Below the pieces are notes generated by a model that was given only the letters and a program-made list of their open reading frames with translations, made no database searches and had not been told where the DNA came from. A program made the position numbers and the translations under genes. Below, in pieces: positions 26,681-35,491 of a stretch of 64,000 nt of DNA. Each line of letters begins with the position of its first letter. Position 1 is the stretch's first letter. Origin of the DNA: Natrinema ejinorense (GTDB taxonomy: Archaea > Halobacteriota > Halobacteria > Halobacteriales > Natrialbaceae); NCBI RefSeq assembly GCF_002494345.1, contig NZ_NXNI01000002.1:310001-374000 (forward strand). The letters run 5' to 3'.

Positions 26681-26974
26681 ATGTCACCATCGATTCGACG
26701 GCTCGTCCTCGACGTGATGAAGCCACAGGACCCGGATATCCTCGAGCTCGCCGCCGTCACCGGCGACTGTCCGGGCGTCGACGGCGTCAACGTCGTCCTG
26801 GTCGAGACCGACCGCGACGTCCAGAACCTCAAGCTCACGATCGAAGGGGACGGTATCGATGCGGACGCGCTCGAGGAGTCCGTCACCGACCTCGGCGGGA
26901 CGGTACACTCGATCGATCAGGTCGTCTGTGGCGACCGAGTCGTCGAACAGATCGAAACGCCACAGGACCGGTGA
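26681..26974 (+). CDS. DUF211 family protein
   Basis: The 97-aa ferredoxin-fold protein matches DUF211: IRRLVLDVMKPQDPDILELA (about 5-24), GVNVVLVETDRDVQNLKLTIEG (quoted in part) and GTVHSIDQVVCGDRVVE. DUF211 proteins are small archaeal oligomers reported to bind Ca2+; the role is uncertain. Its stop is 4 bp before the GTG of the VIT1-like gene and it follows a Ca2+-type ATPase, so a shared cation-homeostasis unit is plausible. Confidence 0.9.
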   Translation: MSPSIRRLVLDVMKPQDPDILELAAVTGDCPGVDGVNVVLVETDRDVQNLKLTIEGDGIDADALEESVTDLGGTVHSIDQVVCGDRVVEQIETPQDR

Positions 26975-26978
26975 GCCG

Positions 26979-27578
26979 GTGACCGACGTGCCTTCGCTTC
27001 GCGACCGCCTCGAGTCCGTCCGCGGGCTGCTCGCGGACGAGGAGGTCAGATCGATCTCGCGGCGGTACTTCATCTCCAACGGGTTCGACGGGACGCTGAC
27101 GAGCATCGGGGTCGTCGTCGGCGCGTACCTGTCGGGCATCGCGGACGGACTCACCGTGATCACGATCGGCCTCGGTGCGGCCGTCGGTCTCGGGACCTCC
27201 GGCGTCTGGAGCGTCTGGGAGATCGAGCGCGCCGAGAAACAGGCCGAACTGATGGCGCTCGAGCGAGCGATGCTGACCGATCTCGAGGACACGGCCGTCC
27301 AGCAGCGGCGGGCGGGCGCTCGCAAGATCAACGCGGTCGCGAGCGGCATCGGCCCGCTCATCGGTATCCTCCTGCCGCTGGTCCCGTTTCTCGCTCAGGG
27401 TCCCGTCCTCTCCATGCTCGAAGCGACGCTGCTTGCCATCGCCGTCGGCGTCACCGTGTTATTCGTATTCGGCGCCTATCTCGGCTCGATATCGAAGCAG
27501 AACTGGATCGTCGCCGGTATCCGAATGGGACTCGCGGGGATCGTCGTCGCGATTCTGAACCTGTTTTTGCCCGGATGA
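26979..27578 (+). CDS. VIT1/CCC1-like membrane protein (TIGR00267 type)
   Basis: The 199-aa protein has four to five membrane helices. The family-type entry SRRYFISNGFDGTLTSIGVVVGAYLSG (quoted in part, about 26-50) resembles VIT1/CCC1 iron-manganese transporters. A cytoplasmic helical loop with EIERAEKQAELMALERAML (about 77-95) corresponds to the metal-binding domain of plant VIT1. It would move divalent metal across the membrane. The start is GTG 26979, four bases after the DUF211 stop; an ATG further upstream would overlap DUF211 and is rejected. Confidence 0.88.
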   Translation: MTDVPSLRDRLESVRGLLADEEVRSISRRYFISNGFDGTLTSIGVVVGAYLSGIADGLTVITIGLGAAVGLGTSGVWSVWEIERAEKQAELMALERAMLTDLEDTAVQQRRAGARKINAVASGIGPLIGILLPLVPFLAQGPVLSMLEATLLAIAVGVTVLFVFGAYLGSISKQNWIVAGIRMGLAGIVVAILNLFLPG

Positions 27579-27605
27579 TGCCGCGGGAACGTCCCGACGG
27601 AGCCG

Positions 27606-28934
27606 TCAGATCGTCGAGGACGCCGCCGTCCGTTCGGCCCGTTCGGCACGACGTTTGATCCCGTGGAGCATCTTCCGCTCCATGACGAAGTGGGCCGGTT
27701 CCCAGAAGAGGGAGTCGATCGCCCGGGCGATCGACGACCGACGTGGGTTCGACCGCGTGCGAGCGAGCAGTCGCGTCGTGTCCGCGTCGGTCGGCTCGAG
27801 GACGAACGCCCACGTCCACGCCGGCGGGTCGCCGGGCGGCCTGAGGACGAGCGCGCGCTCGGGGTCGAGACGGGCGACCTCCGGTGCGGACTCGGGCGCG
27901 GAGACTGGATAGTCCTCCGGCGCTAACCTCACGACGTCTCCCTCCTCGAGGTCCTGGAGCTCCGGAATAATCCGATCGACGTTGTGAATGTCGGCACCGA
28001 CGGCCCGCTCGAGCCAATCGTAGCTGTAGAAGCCGCCGCGACCCTGTCCGATCTGGACGAGCCACGGCCAGATCGCTTCGGCGGGAGCGTCGATCTCGAT
28101 CGCGTGGGTGACCTGATCCGTCGCGTCCGGGAGGAGGTCGTCACCCGGGAGCGGGGCTCGCGCCTCGTCCTCGATCGTCCCCCAGCGGCGGTGCCAGGGA
28201 CGGATCGCGACGTGGTACGCACCCGCGAGGAGGAGCGCGGCCGTCGCGACGACTCGACGACCGGTTCCGTTCATGCGGCCTCGGTTTCCCTCCTCGGTAC
28301 TGGAGTGCGTTGATTCCTCGCTCGCTCGGGCCTCCGCGTCGGCCGCGATGCGCTCGAGTGCACGGGACAGCAGGTAGCCCGCGAACGGACCGATCCCGCG
28401 CCAGTATCGCCGGAAGTTCCGGCGGGCGCGGTCGTCGGTCGTCGCCGTGCGCGCCTCGTAGGACAGCAGCGTCCGCCCCTCGCCGTACGGTCGAACGGAG
28501 AGTCCGATCGCGAGTTTCCCGTAGCCCGCCTCGTCGAACGCCGCGAACGCCTCCGGGTCGACCCGCCGCCACTCGATCGCCGGTCGCCAGAATTTCCCGA
28601 CGGCACCGAAGACGAACTCCTCGCCGGGCGCTTCCGCGAGCAGCGTCCACTCGTCGGTCTCCGGAACGTCGGCGAACCGCATCCGCTCGGGCGGTGGCGC
28701 GCCGGATGTACCCCGAATCCAGCGTAGGGCTGCCATCGGGGCGTTTCGAAGCCGTCCGAGGGTACGGACGATCGGCCCGGTGTCCAGCAGGTCGGCAGTG
28801 AGCATCGCCTCGTACGTCGTCTCGGGATCGGCGTCGACGACCGCGTGCCGGATCGCCGTGACGTCGTACTCGGGTACGTACCGGTCGATCAGCATCGACG
28901 AGTCGGTATCGGTGGTGAAGGCGTTTCGAATCAT
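27606..28934 (-). CDS. Double SRPBCC-like membrane protein
   Basis: The 442-aa protein appears to be a fusion of two START/SRPBCC-like halves. The first spans about residues 15-200 (VVDADPETTYEAMLTADLLDTGPIVRTLGRL, quoted in part; ending FRRYWRGIGPFAGYLLSRALERI). A membrane helix follows at about 225-245 (VVATAALLLAGAYHVAIRPW). The second half, about 265-430, has IEIDAPAEAIWPWLVQIGQGRGGFYSYDWLE, a known haloarchaeal/actinobacterial SRPBCC pattern. The halves usually occur as separate proteins, so this may be a gene fusion. The ligand is unknown. ATG 28895 is an alternative start. Confidence 0.8.
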   Translation of the reverse strand: MIRNAFTTDTDSSMLIDRYVPEYDVTAIRHAVVDADPETTYEAMLTADLLDTGPIVRTLGRLRNAPMAALRWIRGTSGAPPPERMRFADVPETDEWTLLAEAPGEEFVFGAVGKFWRPAIEWRRVDPEAFAAFDEAGYGKLAIGLSVRPYGEGRTLLSYEARTATTDDRARRNFRRYWRGIGPFAGYLLSRALERIAADAEARASEESTHSSTEEGNRGRMNGTGRRVVATAALLLAGAYHVAIRPWHRRWGTIEDEARAPLPGDDLLPDATDQVTHAIEIDAPAEAIWPWLVQIGQGRGGFYSYDWLERAVGADIHNVDRIIPELQDLEEGDVVRLAPEDYPVSAPESAPEVARLDPERALVLRPPGDPPAWTWAFVLEPTDADTTRLLARTRSNPRRSSIARAIDSLFWEPAHFVMERKMLHGIKRRAERAERTAASSTI

Positions 28935-29096
28935 CGCTCTCCGTCACCGTCCCACTGCGACGACCGCTGACGTAAATCGATGGCCTCGATTCGCTGCGTC
29001 CGCCGTCGAGCGCTCCTCGGCACGAATCACGAAGCGATCCGAAGCACCGCCGGTCATCGGTCACAGAACTGCTGTGGCGCTGTCCGACCGATCGCG

Positions 29097-29540
29097 TCAA
29101 TCGGCGGTCCGCCGGCCGGTAATCGACTCGATCTCGAGTTCGTAGATCTCGAGTGCTACCGCGTCGACGTCCTCGTCGAAGATCCGAAGCTCGAGGAACG
29201 ACTCGTTGACCGCCGTCTCGTCGAACTGCGCTTGCTCTCGATCAGTGAGTTTCCGGAGCGGTCCGGTGGCGATGATGCTCCAGGATCTTCCGACCGAATC
29301 GACGTCGTAGAGGGTGTAACTCGCAGTGTCCGTCGCTTCGAGGTACGACATCTTCGCGCTCGAGCCGTCGGTCGAGAGGCGGATGTACAGCGTCTCGCCC
29401 TCGTAGTGGTGGGCGACGGGAAGCGCGTACGCGTCCCCGTCGGCTGCGAGTCCGAGGACACCGGTGTCGGCACGCGTGAGGTGTTCCTCGAGTTCTCGAT
29501 CATCCATTCCGACCGTGTAGACGTACTCGATTCGATCCAT
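29097..29540 (-). CDS. Pyridoxamine 5'-phosphate oxidase-family protein
   Basis: The 147-aa split-barrel flavin-binding protein reads MDDRELEEHLTRADTGVLGLAADGDAYALPVAHHYEG near the N-terminus (quoted in parts), then the second strand set SIIATGPLRKLTD. This is the haloarchaeal PPOX-like pattern; it binds FMN or F420 and could be a nitroreductase or oxidase, but not classical PdxH. ATG 29540 is chosen over a longer frame that lacks family similarity. A related protein lies at 46,174. Confidence 0.85.
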   Translation of the reverse strand: MDRIEYVYTVGMDDRELEEHLTRADTGVLGLAADGDAYALPVAHHYEGETLYIRLSTDGSSAKMSYLEATDTASYTLYDVDSVGRSWSIIATGPLRKLTDREQAQFDETAVNESFLELRIFDEDVDAVALEIYELEIESITGRRTAD

Positions 29541-30309
29541 CGTGGAATGTAGGAGCACGAACGGTATGAAGCTACGTGCCTGCTCCGTAGCCGAAACACA
29601 GCCGAAATAGTCGTAGCCAGCGATTCTCGTCCGTCGGGAACGTTGGGATACACGTTTGACTGTCGTGAACTGACATCTCGACATGGGTCTTTCTCGACGG
29701 AATCGAGGGACGGAACAGGCCCCGATCGAGTCCGTCGTAGCAGCCCGTCCCCGATCCCTCCGACGTTCACGTCGTCTCCGGCCGGTGGGACCGCCAGACG
29801 CCGCCGGAGCCGATCGGCGGTGACGAGCCGTTCAGGGGCTCGACGGACGCGGCGTGCTGGATTACTCTCGAGGAGTGCTGAGATTCTGCATCTCGCCGCC
29901 GCAGTTCGGACAGCCCATCGAACGGGGCGCCCTCGCTCGCATCCCACATAGCATACATTCGTACAATCTTTCGGACGTTAGATCTTCATTTTTCACACTG
30001 GCCACGAATTATGGTATGGATGGCATACTAAATCAACGTTGCGCAGGTTGCCTCGTCAGATCGTACCGATCGGAGTGTGGAAACGGTATCGTCTCGAGGC
30101 GGCCACCGGTCACGTATCCGGGGTTCGTACCGGCTGGTGACTGCCCGTAGCCAGGACGATAGGAAGCCAGCCGAGCTGAGTCCACGCTTGTACCCGGCGG
30201 GAGACGCGATATTTTTTCGTTTCACTCGTGAACGGTGATGGTAGCCGGACAGTCTCCGGAATCGAGAACTGGCTGGTGGAGATATACTCTCAGCCGGCGT
30301 CTATAACTC
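29541..30309. other. 769-bp region with one possible micro-gene
   Basis: No ordinary gene is supported. An AT-rich patch occurs at 29,950-30,020. A possible 30-aa zinc-finger micro-ORF lies at 29862-29954 on the minus strand. A TATA-like GATATACT at 30281-30288 serves the next gene, 27 nt before its ATG. Confidence 0.4.
29862..29954 (-). CDS. Possible single-CPxCG micro-protein
   Basis: The frame encodes 30 residues ending SMGCPNCGGEMQNLSTPRE. The CPNCG knuckle with downstream GEMQ resembles the start of haloarchaeal small CPxCG zinc-finger proteins. Those normally carry a second knuckle and run 40-60 aa; here a stop follows. It may be a genuine mini-protein starting at the internal ATG (MGCPNCGG) or the 5' part of a frameshifted gene. 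Confidence 0.3.
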   Translation of the reverse strand: MLCGMRARAPRSMGCPNCGGEMQNLSTPRE

Positions 30310-30759
30310 ATGAACACCGTCCTCAAGATCGTGGGAAGTGTCTTCGTCGGCGTCCTCGGCTTTCTCGTGGTCGGGATCGGCGTCACCGAAGCGCTCGCCC
30401 CCTCCGTCTGGCCGTCGGCGATGCTGGGGCTCCCTGCCGGACTCGTGGCCGGAATCGCTCTGAGTCCGCTCACGTACCTGGGCCTCACCTACCGGGAGGA
30501 ACGTACCGCGACCGGCCGCCCCTCCGAACGAACGGCGCGGCGCTTCTGGGCGACGGTCGCGGCGATCGGCGGATTCGTCGGCGGGGGTGGACTCGCGATG
30601 GCAGTTCTCTGGACGCAGGCGGTCGGCCTCGCGACGGCGATGCTCGTCGGCGGTCTCCCCGTCGGTATCGTCACCGGCGCGCTGGCCGCGTATCTCGTCT
30701 CCCGTCGCGACTGGACAGGTCGCGTTTCGCCCGGTTCCCCGCCGACGAATTCGTCGTGA
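30310..30759 (+). CDS. Four-helix membrane protein of unknown function
   Basis: The 149-aa protein has four hydrophobic segments (about 5-27, 33-56, 77-100 and 103-128) and a short charged loop TYREERTATGRPSERTARRFW between the second and third. No catalytic motif is visible. A TATA-like GATATACT is centred 27 nt before ATG 30310, fitting a leaderless transcript. The family is not recognised. Confidence 0.7.
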   Translation: MNTVLKIVGSVFVGVLGFLVVGIGVTEALAPSVWPSAMLGLPAGLVAGIALSPLTYLGLTYREERTATGRPSERTARRFWATVAAIGGFVGGGGLAMAVLWTQAVGLATAMLVGGLPVGIVTGALAAYLVSRRDWTGRVSPGSPPTNSS

Positions 30760-30906
30760 CACTCACCCTTCCGACGACTCCCGTAGCGTAGCAGGGATTC
30801 GCAGCGATCGCCTGATTCGCCGAGAACGATCGCTGGACGAGGCGTCGACCGAGCCGGCCGATCGAAACTATTCACAGTTATGACAATCGCGTTCACAGTA
30901 TCCGCC

Positions 30907-31833
30907 ATGACGACAGCCGTCGACGGTCGCAAAGTAGGCCTGTTTCTGGCGCTCGCGTTCGGCATTTCGTGGACCGGCGCGGTCGGACTGTTCGTCTCCG
31001 GGATCGAACTACAGTCGCTGCTCGGTACCGTCCTCGTCGTCGTCGTGTTCATGTGGGCACCGGCGATCGCCGCGATCGCCGTCCAGCGGTACTCCGGGGA
31101 GTCCGTTCGAACCGGCTGTGGCCTCGCTCGCGGCCGCCTCCGCTGGATCGCCCTGTCCTGGCTGGCTCCCGTCGGCTTCCTCGCGGCGACGATCGGCGTC
31201 GGACTCGCCCTTCCGACCGTCTCGTTCACGACGGAGTACGCCGTCTTCCTCGCCGATCTCGGGCTTTCGCCCGACGAGATCGAGGAATCGATCGCCGTCC
31301 TCGAGGCGCTTCCGGTCCCCCCGATCGTGCTCTTCGTCGGGCAGGGTCTCCTGGCGGGACTCACGATCAACGCGCTGGCGGCGCTGGGCGAGGAACTGGG
31401 CTGGCGCGGGCTCTTGCTGGCGGAACTCGCTCCCCTTGGATTCTGGCGGCTGTCGACCGTCACGGGCGTCGTCTGGGGGCTCTGGCACGCGCCGATAATC
31501 CTCCAGGGACACAACTTCCCGGAGGCACCGATCGTCGGTATCGTCGTGATGACCGTCTGGACCGTCGCCGCCTCGCCCGTGTTCACGTACCTGACCGTCC
31601 GTGCGCGGTCCGTCCTCGCCGCCACGGTCTTTCATGGGACGTTCAACGCGGTCGCCTCGCTCTCGTTGCTCTACCTCACCGGCGCGGAGACCCTCCTGAT
31701 CGCACCAGTCGGGGTCGCCGGGATCGGAGCCGCGGTCCTCGCGACCGCCGTCTGCGTCGCCCACGACAGGTACGTCGCCGCCGATCGGATCACGACCGGG
31801 ACACCGCTTTCCCCGTGGGGCAGCGGGGACTGA
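30907..31833 (+). CDS. CPBP family intramembrane metalloprotease
   Basis: The 308-aa membrane protein has about eight helices and the CPBP/Abi (type II CAAX protease-like) motifs: GEELGWRGLLLAELAPLG (EExxxR, about 163) and VVWGLWHAPIILQGHNF (FxxxH-type, about 193-209). A further VFHGTFNAVASLSL supplies the third conserved block. It would cleave prenylated or small membrane substrates. ATG 30907 is preferred over 30880. A second CPBP protein is encoded at 33874. Confidence 0.88.
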   Translation: MTTAVDGRKVGLFLALAFGISWTGAVGLFVSGIELQSLLGTVLVVVVFMWAPAIAAIAVQRYSGESVRTGCGLARGRLRWIALSWLAPVGFLAATIGVGLALPTVSFTTEYAVFLADLGLSPDEIEESIAVLEALPVPPIVLFVGQGLLAGLTINALAALGEELGWRGLLLAELAPLGFWRLSTVTGVVWGLWHAPIILQGHNFPEAPIVGIVVMTVWTVAASPVFTYLTVRARSVLAATVFHGTFNAVASLSLLYLTGAETLLIAPVGVAGIGAAVLATAVCVAHDRYVAADRITTGTPLSPWGSGD

Positions 31834-32034
31834 TTCGGCGACGCGGACGGAACTGCCGGATCGAGGAACCACAACGCCGGGCTCTCGGCGGTCGAGAACG
31901 GAAATCGCTCTTTATTACGTCTCTCGACCTATCAATCGGTGAGTACCGATGTATACGTTTCCCGTCCGTTCCAGGGTCCGCGAGGGTGCGGTGGCGACGA
32001 GCGACGAATCGGAGACGCGACGAGGTGGTGGGCC

Positions 32035-32925
32035 GTGAGCAGCGCCGACGGCTCGCTCCCGCGGCCGTACGTCCACGCGTCCCTCCTGACGGTCGTCCTC
32101 ACGGGAGTCGCGACGACGGTCGGGCTGTTCGTGCCCGGCTTCTACCGTGACGCGCCGGTCCTTCTCCCGCAGGTCTACGGCCAGGACCTGTTGACGCTGT
32201 TCGTCGCCCTCCCGGTCTTTGCGGTCGCGCTGTACTACGCCGCTCGAGGGTCGCTACGGGGCTACGTCGTCTGGCTCGGCGTCGACGGCTACCTGCTGTA
32301 CACCTACGCCTCCTACGCGTTCATGACGGCGTTCAACGAGTTGTACCTCGTCTACACGACGCTGCTGTGGCTCACGCTGGCCACGTTCGTCGGCGGGACC
32401 GTCCGCCTCGACGCCGCCGGAGTGAAACGGGCCGCCGGGGACTTGTCCGTCCGGCCGTACGTCGGCTTCCAGGTGCTGCTGGCGGTCCTGGTGGCGTTCC
32501 TGTGGCTGGCGGAGGTATTGCCAGCGATCGCTGCCGGGACGACGCCGCCGAGCGTCGCCGAGGCAGCGCTGCCGACGTCGGTCATCTACTCGCTCGATCT
32601 GGGGATCATCGTGCCAGCGTTCCTGCTGTCGGCGTACTGGCTTCGAAAGCGCCGGGCGTGGGGGTACGCGTTCACCGCCGTCCTCCTCGTGAAGGCGGCG
32701 ACCTTGGGACTTGCCGTGCTGGCGATGGCTGCGTTCCAGCTTCGCGACGGGCAATTCGTTCCCGTGCCCGTCCTCGCCGTCTTCGGCGTCCTGACGCTGT
32801 CGAGCCTCGTGTTGCTCGGTCGGTTCCTGCGATCGATCGGCTCCGCGGCCGATCCGACGACGTCCGCGGTCCCCGACGGCGATCCGGTATCGACTGCGGA
32901 TCGTCGTTCGGGCCGGGAATCGTAG
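32035..32925 (+). CDS. Eight-helix membrane protein of unknown function
   Basis: The 296-aa protein has about eight hydrophobic segments: QVYGQDLLTLFVALPVFAVALYYAA, WLGVDGYLLYTYASYAFMTAFN, ELYLVYTTLLWLTLATFVGG and others (shortened). The tail is hydrophilic. No catalytic residues stand out; the pattern resembles uncharacterised bacterial and archaeal membrane proteins. GTG 32035 is chosen because residues before it, from an ATG at 31939, read as non-membrane Arg/Gly-rich sequence. It precedes an alpha/beta hydrolase by 36 bp on the same strand. Confidence 0.7.
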   Translation: MSSADGSLPRPYVHASLLTVVLTGVATTVGLFVPGFYRDAPVLLPQVYGQDLLTLFVALPVFAVALYYAARGSLRGYVVWLGVDGYLLYTYASYAFMTAFNELYLVYTTLLWLTLATFVGGTVRLDAAGVKRAAGDLSVRPYVGFQVLLAVLVAFLWLAEVLPAIAAGTTPPSVAEAALPTSVIYSLDLGIIVPAFLLSAYWLRKRRAWGYAFTAVLLVKAATLGLAVLAMAAFQLRDGQFVPVPVLAVFGVLTLSSLVLLGRFLRSIGSAADPTTSAVPDGDPVSTADRRSGRES

Positions 32926-32961
32926 ATACTGTTACCAGTCGCCCGATCGTACACGAACGCG

Positions 32962-33855
32962 ATGAACGTCCACGAAGCCGTCGACGTCGGGACGATCGGG
33001 CTCAGCGGAGTGCTCCTTCGGGACGCGAAATTCTTTATGCGACGCCTCGAGTCGCCGCCGATCGTCGACGTCACGGCCGACGCGGCGGTCCGCGACGCTG
33101 ACCTCGATGTCACCCGCGCCGGCGTGCACGACGTGACCGTCGCAACGCCGATCGGCGATTTCGGGGCCGCGTACGCCCCCTGGCAGTGGCGCGGTCCCGA
33201 GTATCCGACGCTCGTCTACCATCACGGGAGCGGCGAACGACCGTTCGAGTTCGGTCGATTCAGTTCGAACTCGTTTCGGCGGCTGTTCGTCGGCCACGAA
33301 CGGGAGGTCCCGGCCAATCTCGTCGCCGTCAGAGCGCCGTTTCACGACCGCTCGAGCGCGGCGTACGCTCGCGCGATGGGCGACCTCGGGAACTTCGTCG
33401 GGATGCTCGCCGCGTCGGCGGCGCTCGTCGAGGCGCTCGCGGCGGACGCGGGGCAGCGAACCGACGGCCCCGTCGTGGCGTCGGGGATCAGCCTCGGCGG
33501 CTGGGCGATCAACCTTCACCGGGTCTGTTTCGAATCCGTCGATCGCTACGTCCCCATCTTCGCCGGTGCTGCGCTCGGCGACCTGTTCGTCTCGTCGAGC
33601 TACCGCAAGCTGGCCGCCGAATCGGCGCGGGGGCGACCGGATCGGTTGCGGGAGATCCTCGACTTCGAGGACTCGTTCAGAACGGTCGACGCGGCCGACT
33701 GCGATCCGCTGCTCGCGCGGTACGATCGGATCGTCGAGTTCGATCGGCAGCGACCGAGCTACGAGGGACTGCCGCTTTCGACCCTCGAGAAAGGACACGT
33801 GACCGGCTCGCTGGCGACGGCGGCGCTGCGCGAGCACGTCGTGAGCGCGCTCTGA
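32962..33855 (+). CDS. Alpha/beta-fold hydrolase
   Basis: The 297-aa cytoplasmic protein has the alpha/beta-hydrolase order. TLVYHHGSGERPFEF (oxyanion region, about 77-91) is followed by the nucleophile elbow in VVASGISLGGWAINLHR (about 172-188) and a late catalytic-His candidate in LEKGHVTGSLATAAL (about 276). The elbow reads G-I-S-L-G, a standard serine nucleophile. The substrate is unknown. It is cotranscribed with the membrane protein upstream by spacing (36 bp) and convergent with the second CPBP gene. Confidence 0.85.
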   Translation: MNVHEAVDVGTIGLSGVLLRDAKFFMRRLESPPIVDVTADAAVRDADLDVTRAGVHDVTVATPIGDFGAAYAPWQWRGPEYPTLVYHHGSGERPFEFGRFSSNSFRRLFVGHEREVPANLVAVRAPFHDRSSAAYARAMGDLGNFVGMLAASAALVEALAADAGQRTDGPVVASGISLGGWAINLHRVCFESVDRYVPIFAGAALGDLFVSSSYRKLAAESARGRPDRLREILDFEDSFRTVDAADCDPLLARYDRIVEFDRQRPSYEGLPLSTLEKGHVTGSLATAALREHVVSAL

Positions 33856-33873
33856 CTGGGTCCACGGCGGCGA

Positions 33874-34755
33874 TCAGTACGGCGGCAGCGGGCGTTCCCG
33901 CCCGCGTCGGAGGTCCCTCGCCCCCCACCAGAGCAGGACGACGAGGACGAGCGCGGTCGTAGCCACCGTCTGGTAGCCGTCCGCCCGCGGCGAGAGCTCG
34001 AGGAGTTGCCCCGTGGCGTTGCCGACGAAGTGAAACAGGATCGCCGCGAGGACGCTCCGGTTCGCGTTGTTGAACAACCAGGTGTACAGGACTGCGCCGA
34101 CGATGACGTTGAACGCGAACCACGCCGGGTCCGGCGCGAAGTCCCAGCTACTGAAGTAGCCGACCATCAGGAACAGCGGCGCGTGCCACGCTGCCCACGC
34201 GACGCCGAGGACGAGGCTGGCGGTCAGCGCGCTCCAGCGCAGTTGGAGCCGGTCGAGCCAGTAGCCCCGCCAGCCGATCTCCTCGTGGAACGGCCCGAGC
34301 AGGAAGATTGCGGCCAGCGTTCCCAGAAGGGCGATCGGATCGCCGAGGAGGTCCAGCAACGGTGCCGCACTCAGCGGCTGCGTGGCCCCGTCGACGACGA
34401 TCGCGGCGGCGGCACCGACGAGCGCGAGCGCCGGCCAGAGCGCCAGCATCACGACGGCCCAGCGACCCGGAATCAGCCGTACCCCGACGAGCCGTCCCCA
34501 CAGGTCGGCGAGTCCGGTCCGACCGCCGACGCGCCAGGCCATCACGACGCCGCCGATCGTGACGCCGAGGCCGCCGACGATGAGAAAGCCGATCCCCGGA
34601 AACTCGAAGGCGTGCCAGCCGGCGACGATCGGAACGCTCCACCAGCACCACGTCCAGCCGTGGGAGAACAGCAGGAACCCCCAGACGTCGAATCCACTCT
34701 TCGTCTCGCGAACGCGGCCGGTCACCGAATCGGCGTCGATCTCCTCCGGCCCCAT
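33874..34755 (-). CDS. CPBP family intramembrane metalloprotease
   Basis: The 293-aa membrane protein carries the CPBP motif set: LGPFHEEIGWRGYWLDRLQ (EExxxR, about 158-176), LGVAWAAWHAPLFLMVGYF (about 190-208) and ILFHFVGNATGQLLEL (about 252-267). The catalytic Glu pair and both His blocks are intact. The motif context differs from the protein at 30907 (HEEIGWRGYWL versus GEELGWRGLLL), so this is a distinct subfamily. Two CPBP proteases within 4 kb is unusual. It is convergent with the hydrolase. Confidence 0.9.
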   Translation of the reverse strand: MGPEEIDADSVTGRVRETKSGFDVWGFLLFSHGWTWCWWSVPIVAGWHAFEFPGIGFLIVGGLGVTIGGVVMAWRVGGRTGLADLWGRLVGVRLIPGRWAVVMLALWPALALVGAAAAIVVDGATQPLSAAPLLDLLGDPIALLGTLAAIFLLGPFHEEIGWRGYWLDRLQLRWSALTASLVLGVAWAAWHAPLFLMVGYFSSWDFAPDPAWFAFNVIVGAVLYTWLFNNANRSVLAAILFHFVGNATGQLLELSPRADGYQTVATTALVLVVLLWWGARDLRRGRERPLPPY

Positions 34756-34922
34756 ACCTGTTCTTCGAGGGCGGACGACCTAAAGACGGAACCGAACGCG
34801 TTCTCGAATCGCGACTCTCGGGTTCTTCCCGACGGTGCTGGGCGGCGAACGCGGGACGCGACACCGATCGTCGGCACACGGCCGACCGAGCACGCTCGGG
34901 ACGACCATCGCCTCGAGTCGGG

Positions 34923-35354
34923 TTACCGCTGCCGGACGACGACCACGGGGATAGGCGATCGGCGGACGACGTTTTCCGCCACGCTGCCAAGCATGATCCG
35001 TGACACTCCTTCTCTGCCGTGGCTTCCGATGACGATCGTATCGTATCCTTCCGACGCCGCCAGATCGACGATCTCGTGGTCGGGTTTCCCGGTCGCGATT
35101 TCGGTCTCGAGATCGCGGCTCCGATCCGCGGCGAGGTCGGCCGCTTCGTCGAGGATATCGCGTCCGGTATCGCGGGCAGCGTCGACGGCGGGAACCCGGT
35201 CTTCGGGGTTCTGGAACGCCGCCCAGTAGCCTTCCGGCACCGGGACGACGTACAGTGCGACGACGTCCGCATCCGGAAACGTCTCGAACGCGTACTCGAG
35301 TGCGTCTTTCGCCGGTTCTGAACCGTCGTACGGAACGAGGAGTCGATCCCCCAT
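34923..35354 (-). CDS. Universal stress protein
   Basis: The 143-aa single UspA domain opens with GDRLLVPYDGSEPAKDALE and ends with the ATP-loop GSHGREGVSRIMLGS before VVRRSPIPVVVVR. It is a close paralog of the protein at 48734 (shared VPYDG, GSHGRE and VVRRSP blocks). A minus-strand TATA near 35378-35386 lies 27 nt before ATG 35354, so it is leaderless. It probably senses ATP under stress; no partner gene is adjacent. Confidence 0.9.
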   Translation of the reverse strand: MGDRLLVPYDGSEPAKDALEYAFETFPDADVVALYVVPVPEGYWAAFQNPEDRVPAVDAARDTGRDILDEAADLAADRSRDLETEIATGKPDHEIVDLAASEGYDTIVIGSHGREGVSRIMLGSVAENVVRRSPIPVVVVRQR

Positions 35355-35491
35355 ACGAGTCTGCACGCCGTCGAGCGATATAATACCGTGACCGTAGTTC
35401 TATCGCGCCCCTCGGCACAGATCGGAGGGAGCACCGTCGAAACGGGGCGATCGAGGACGGTGCCGATTCGGGATTGGTGCCGGGTCGTCTC

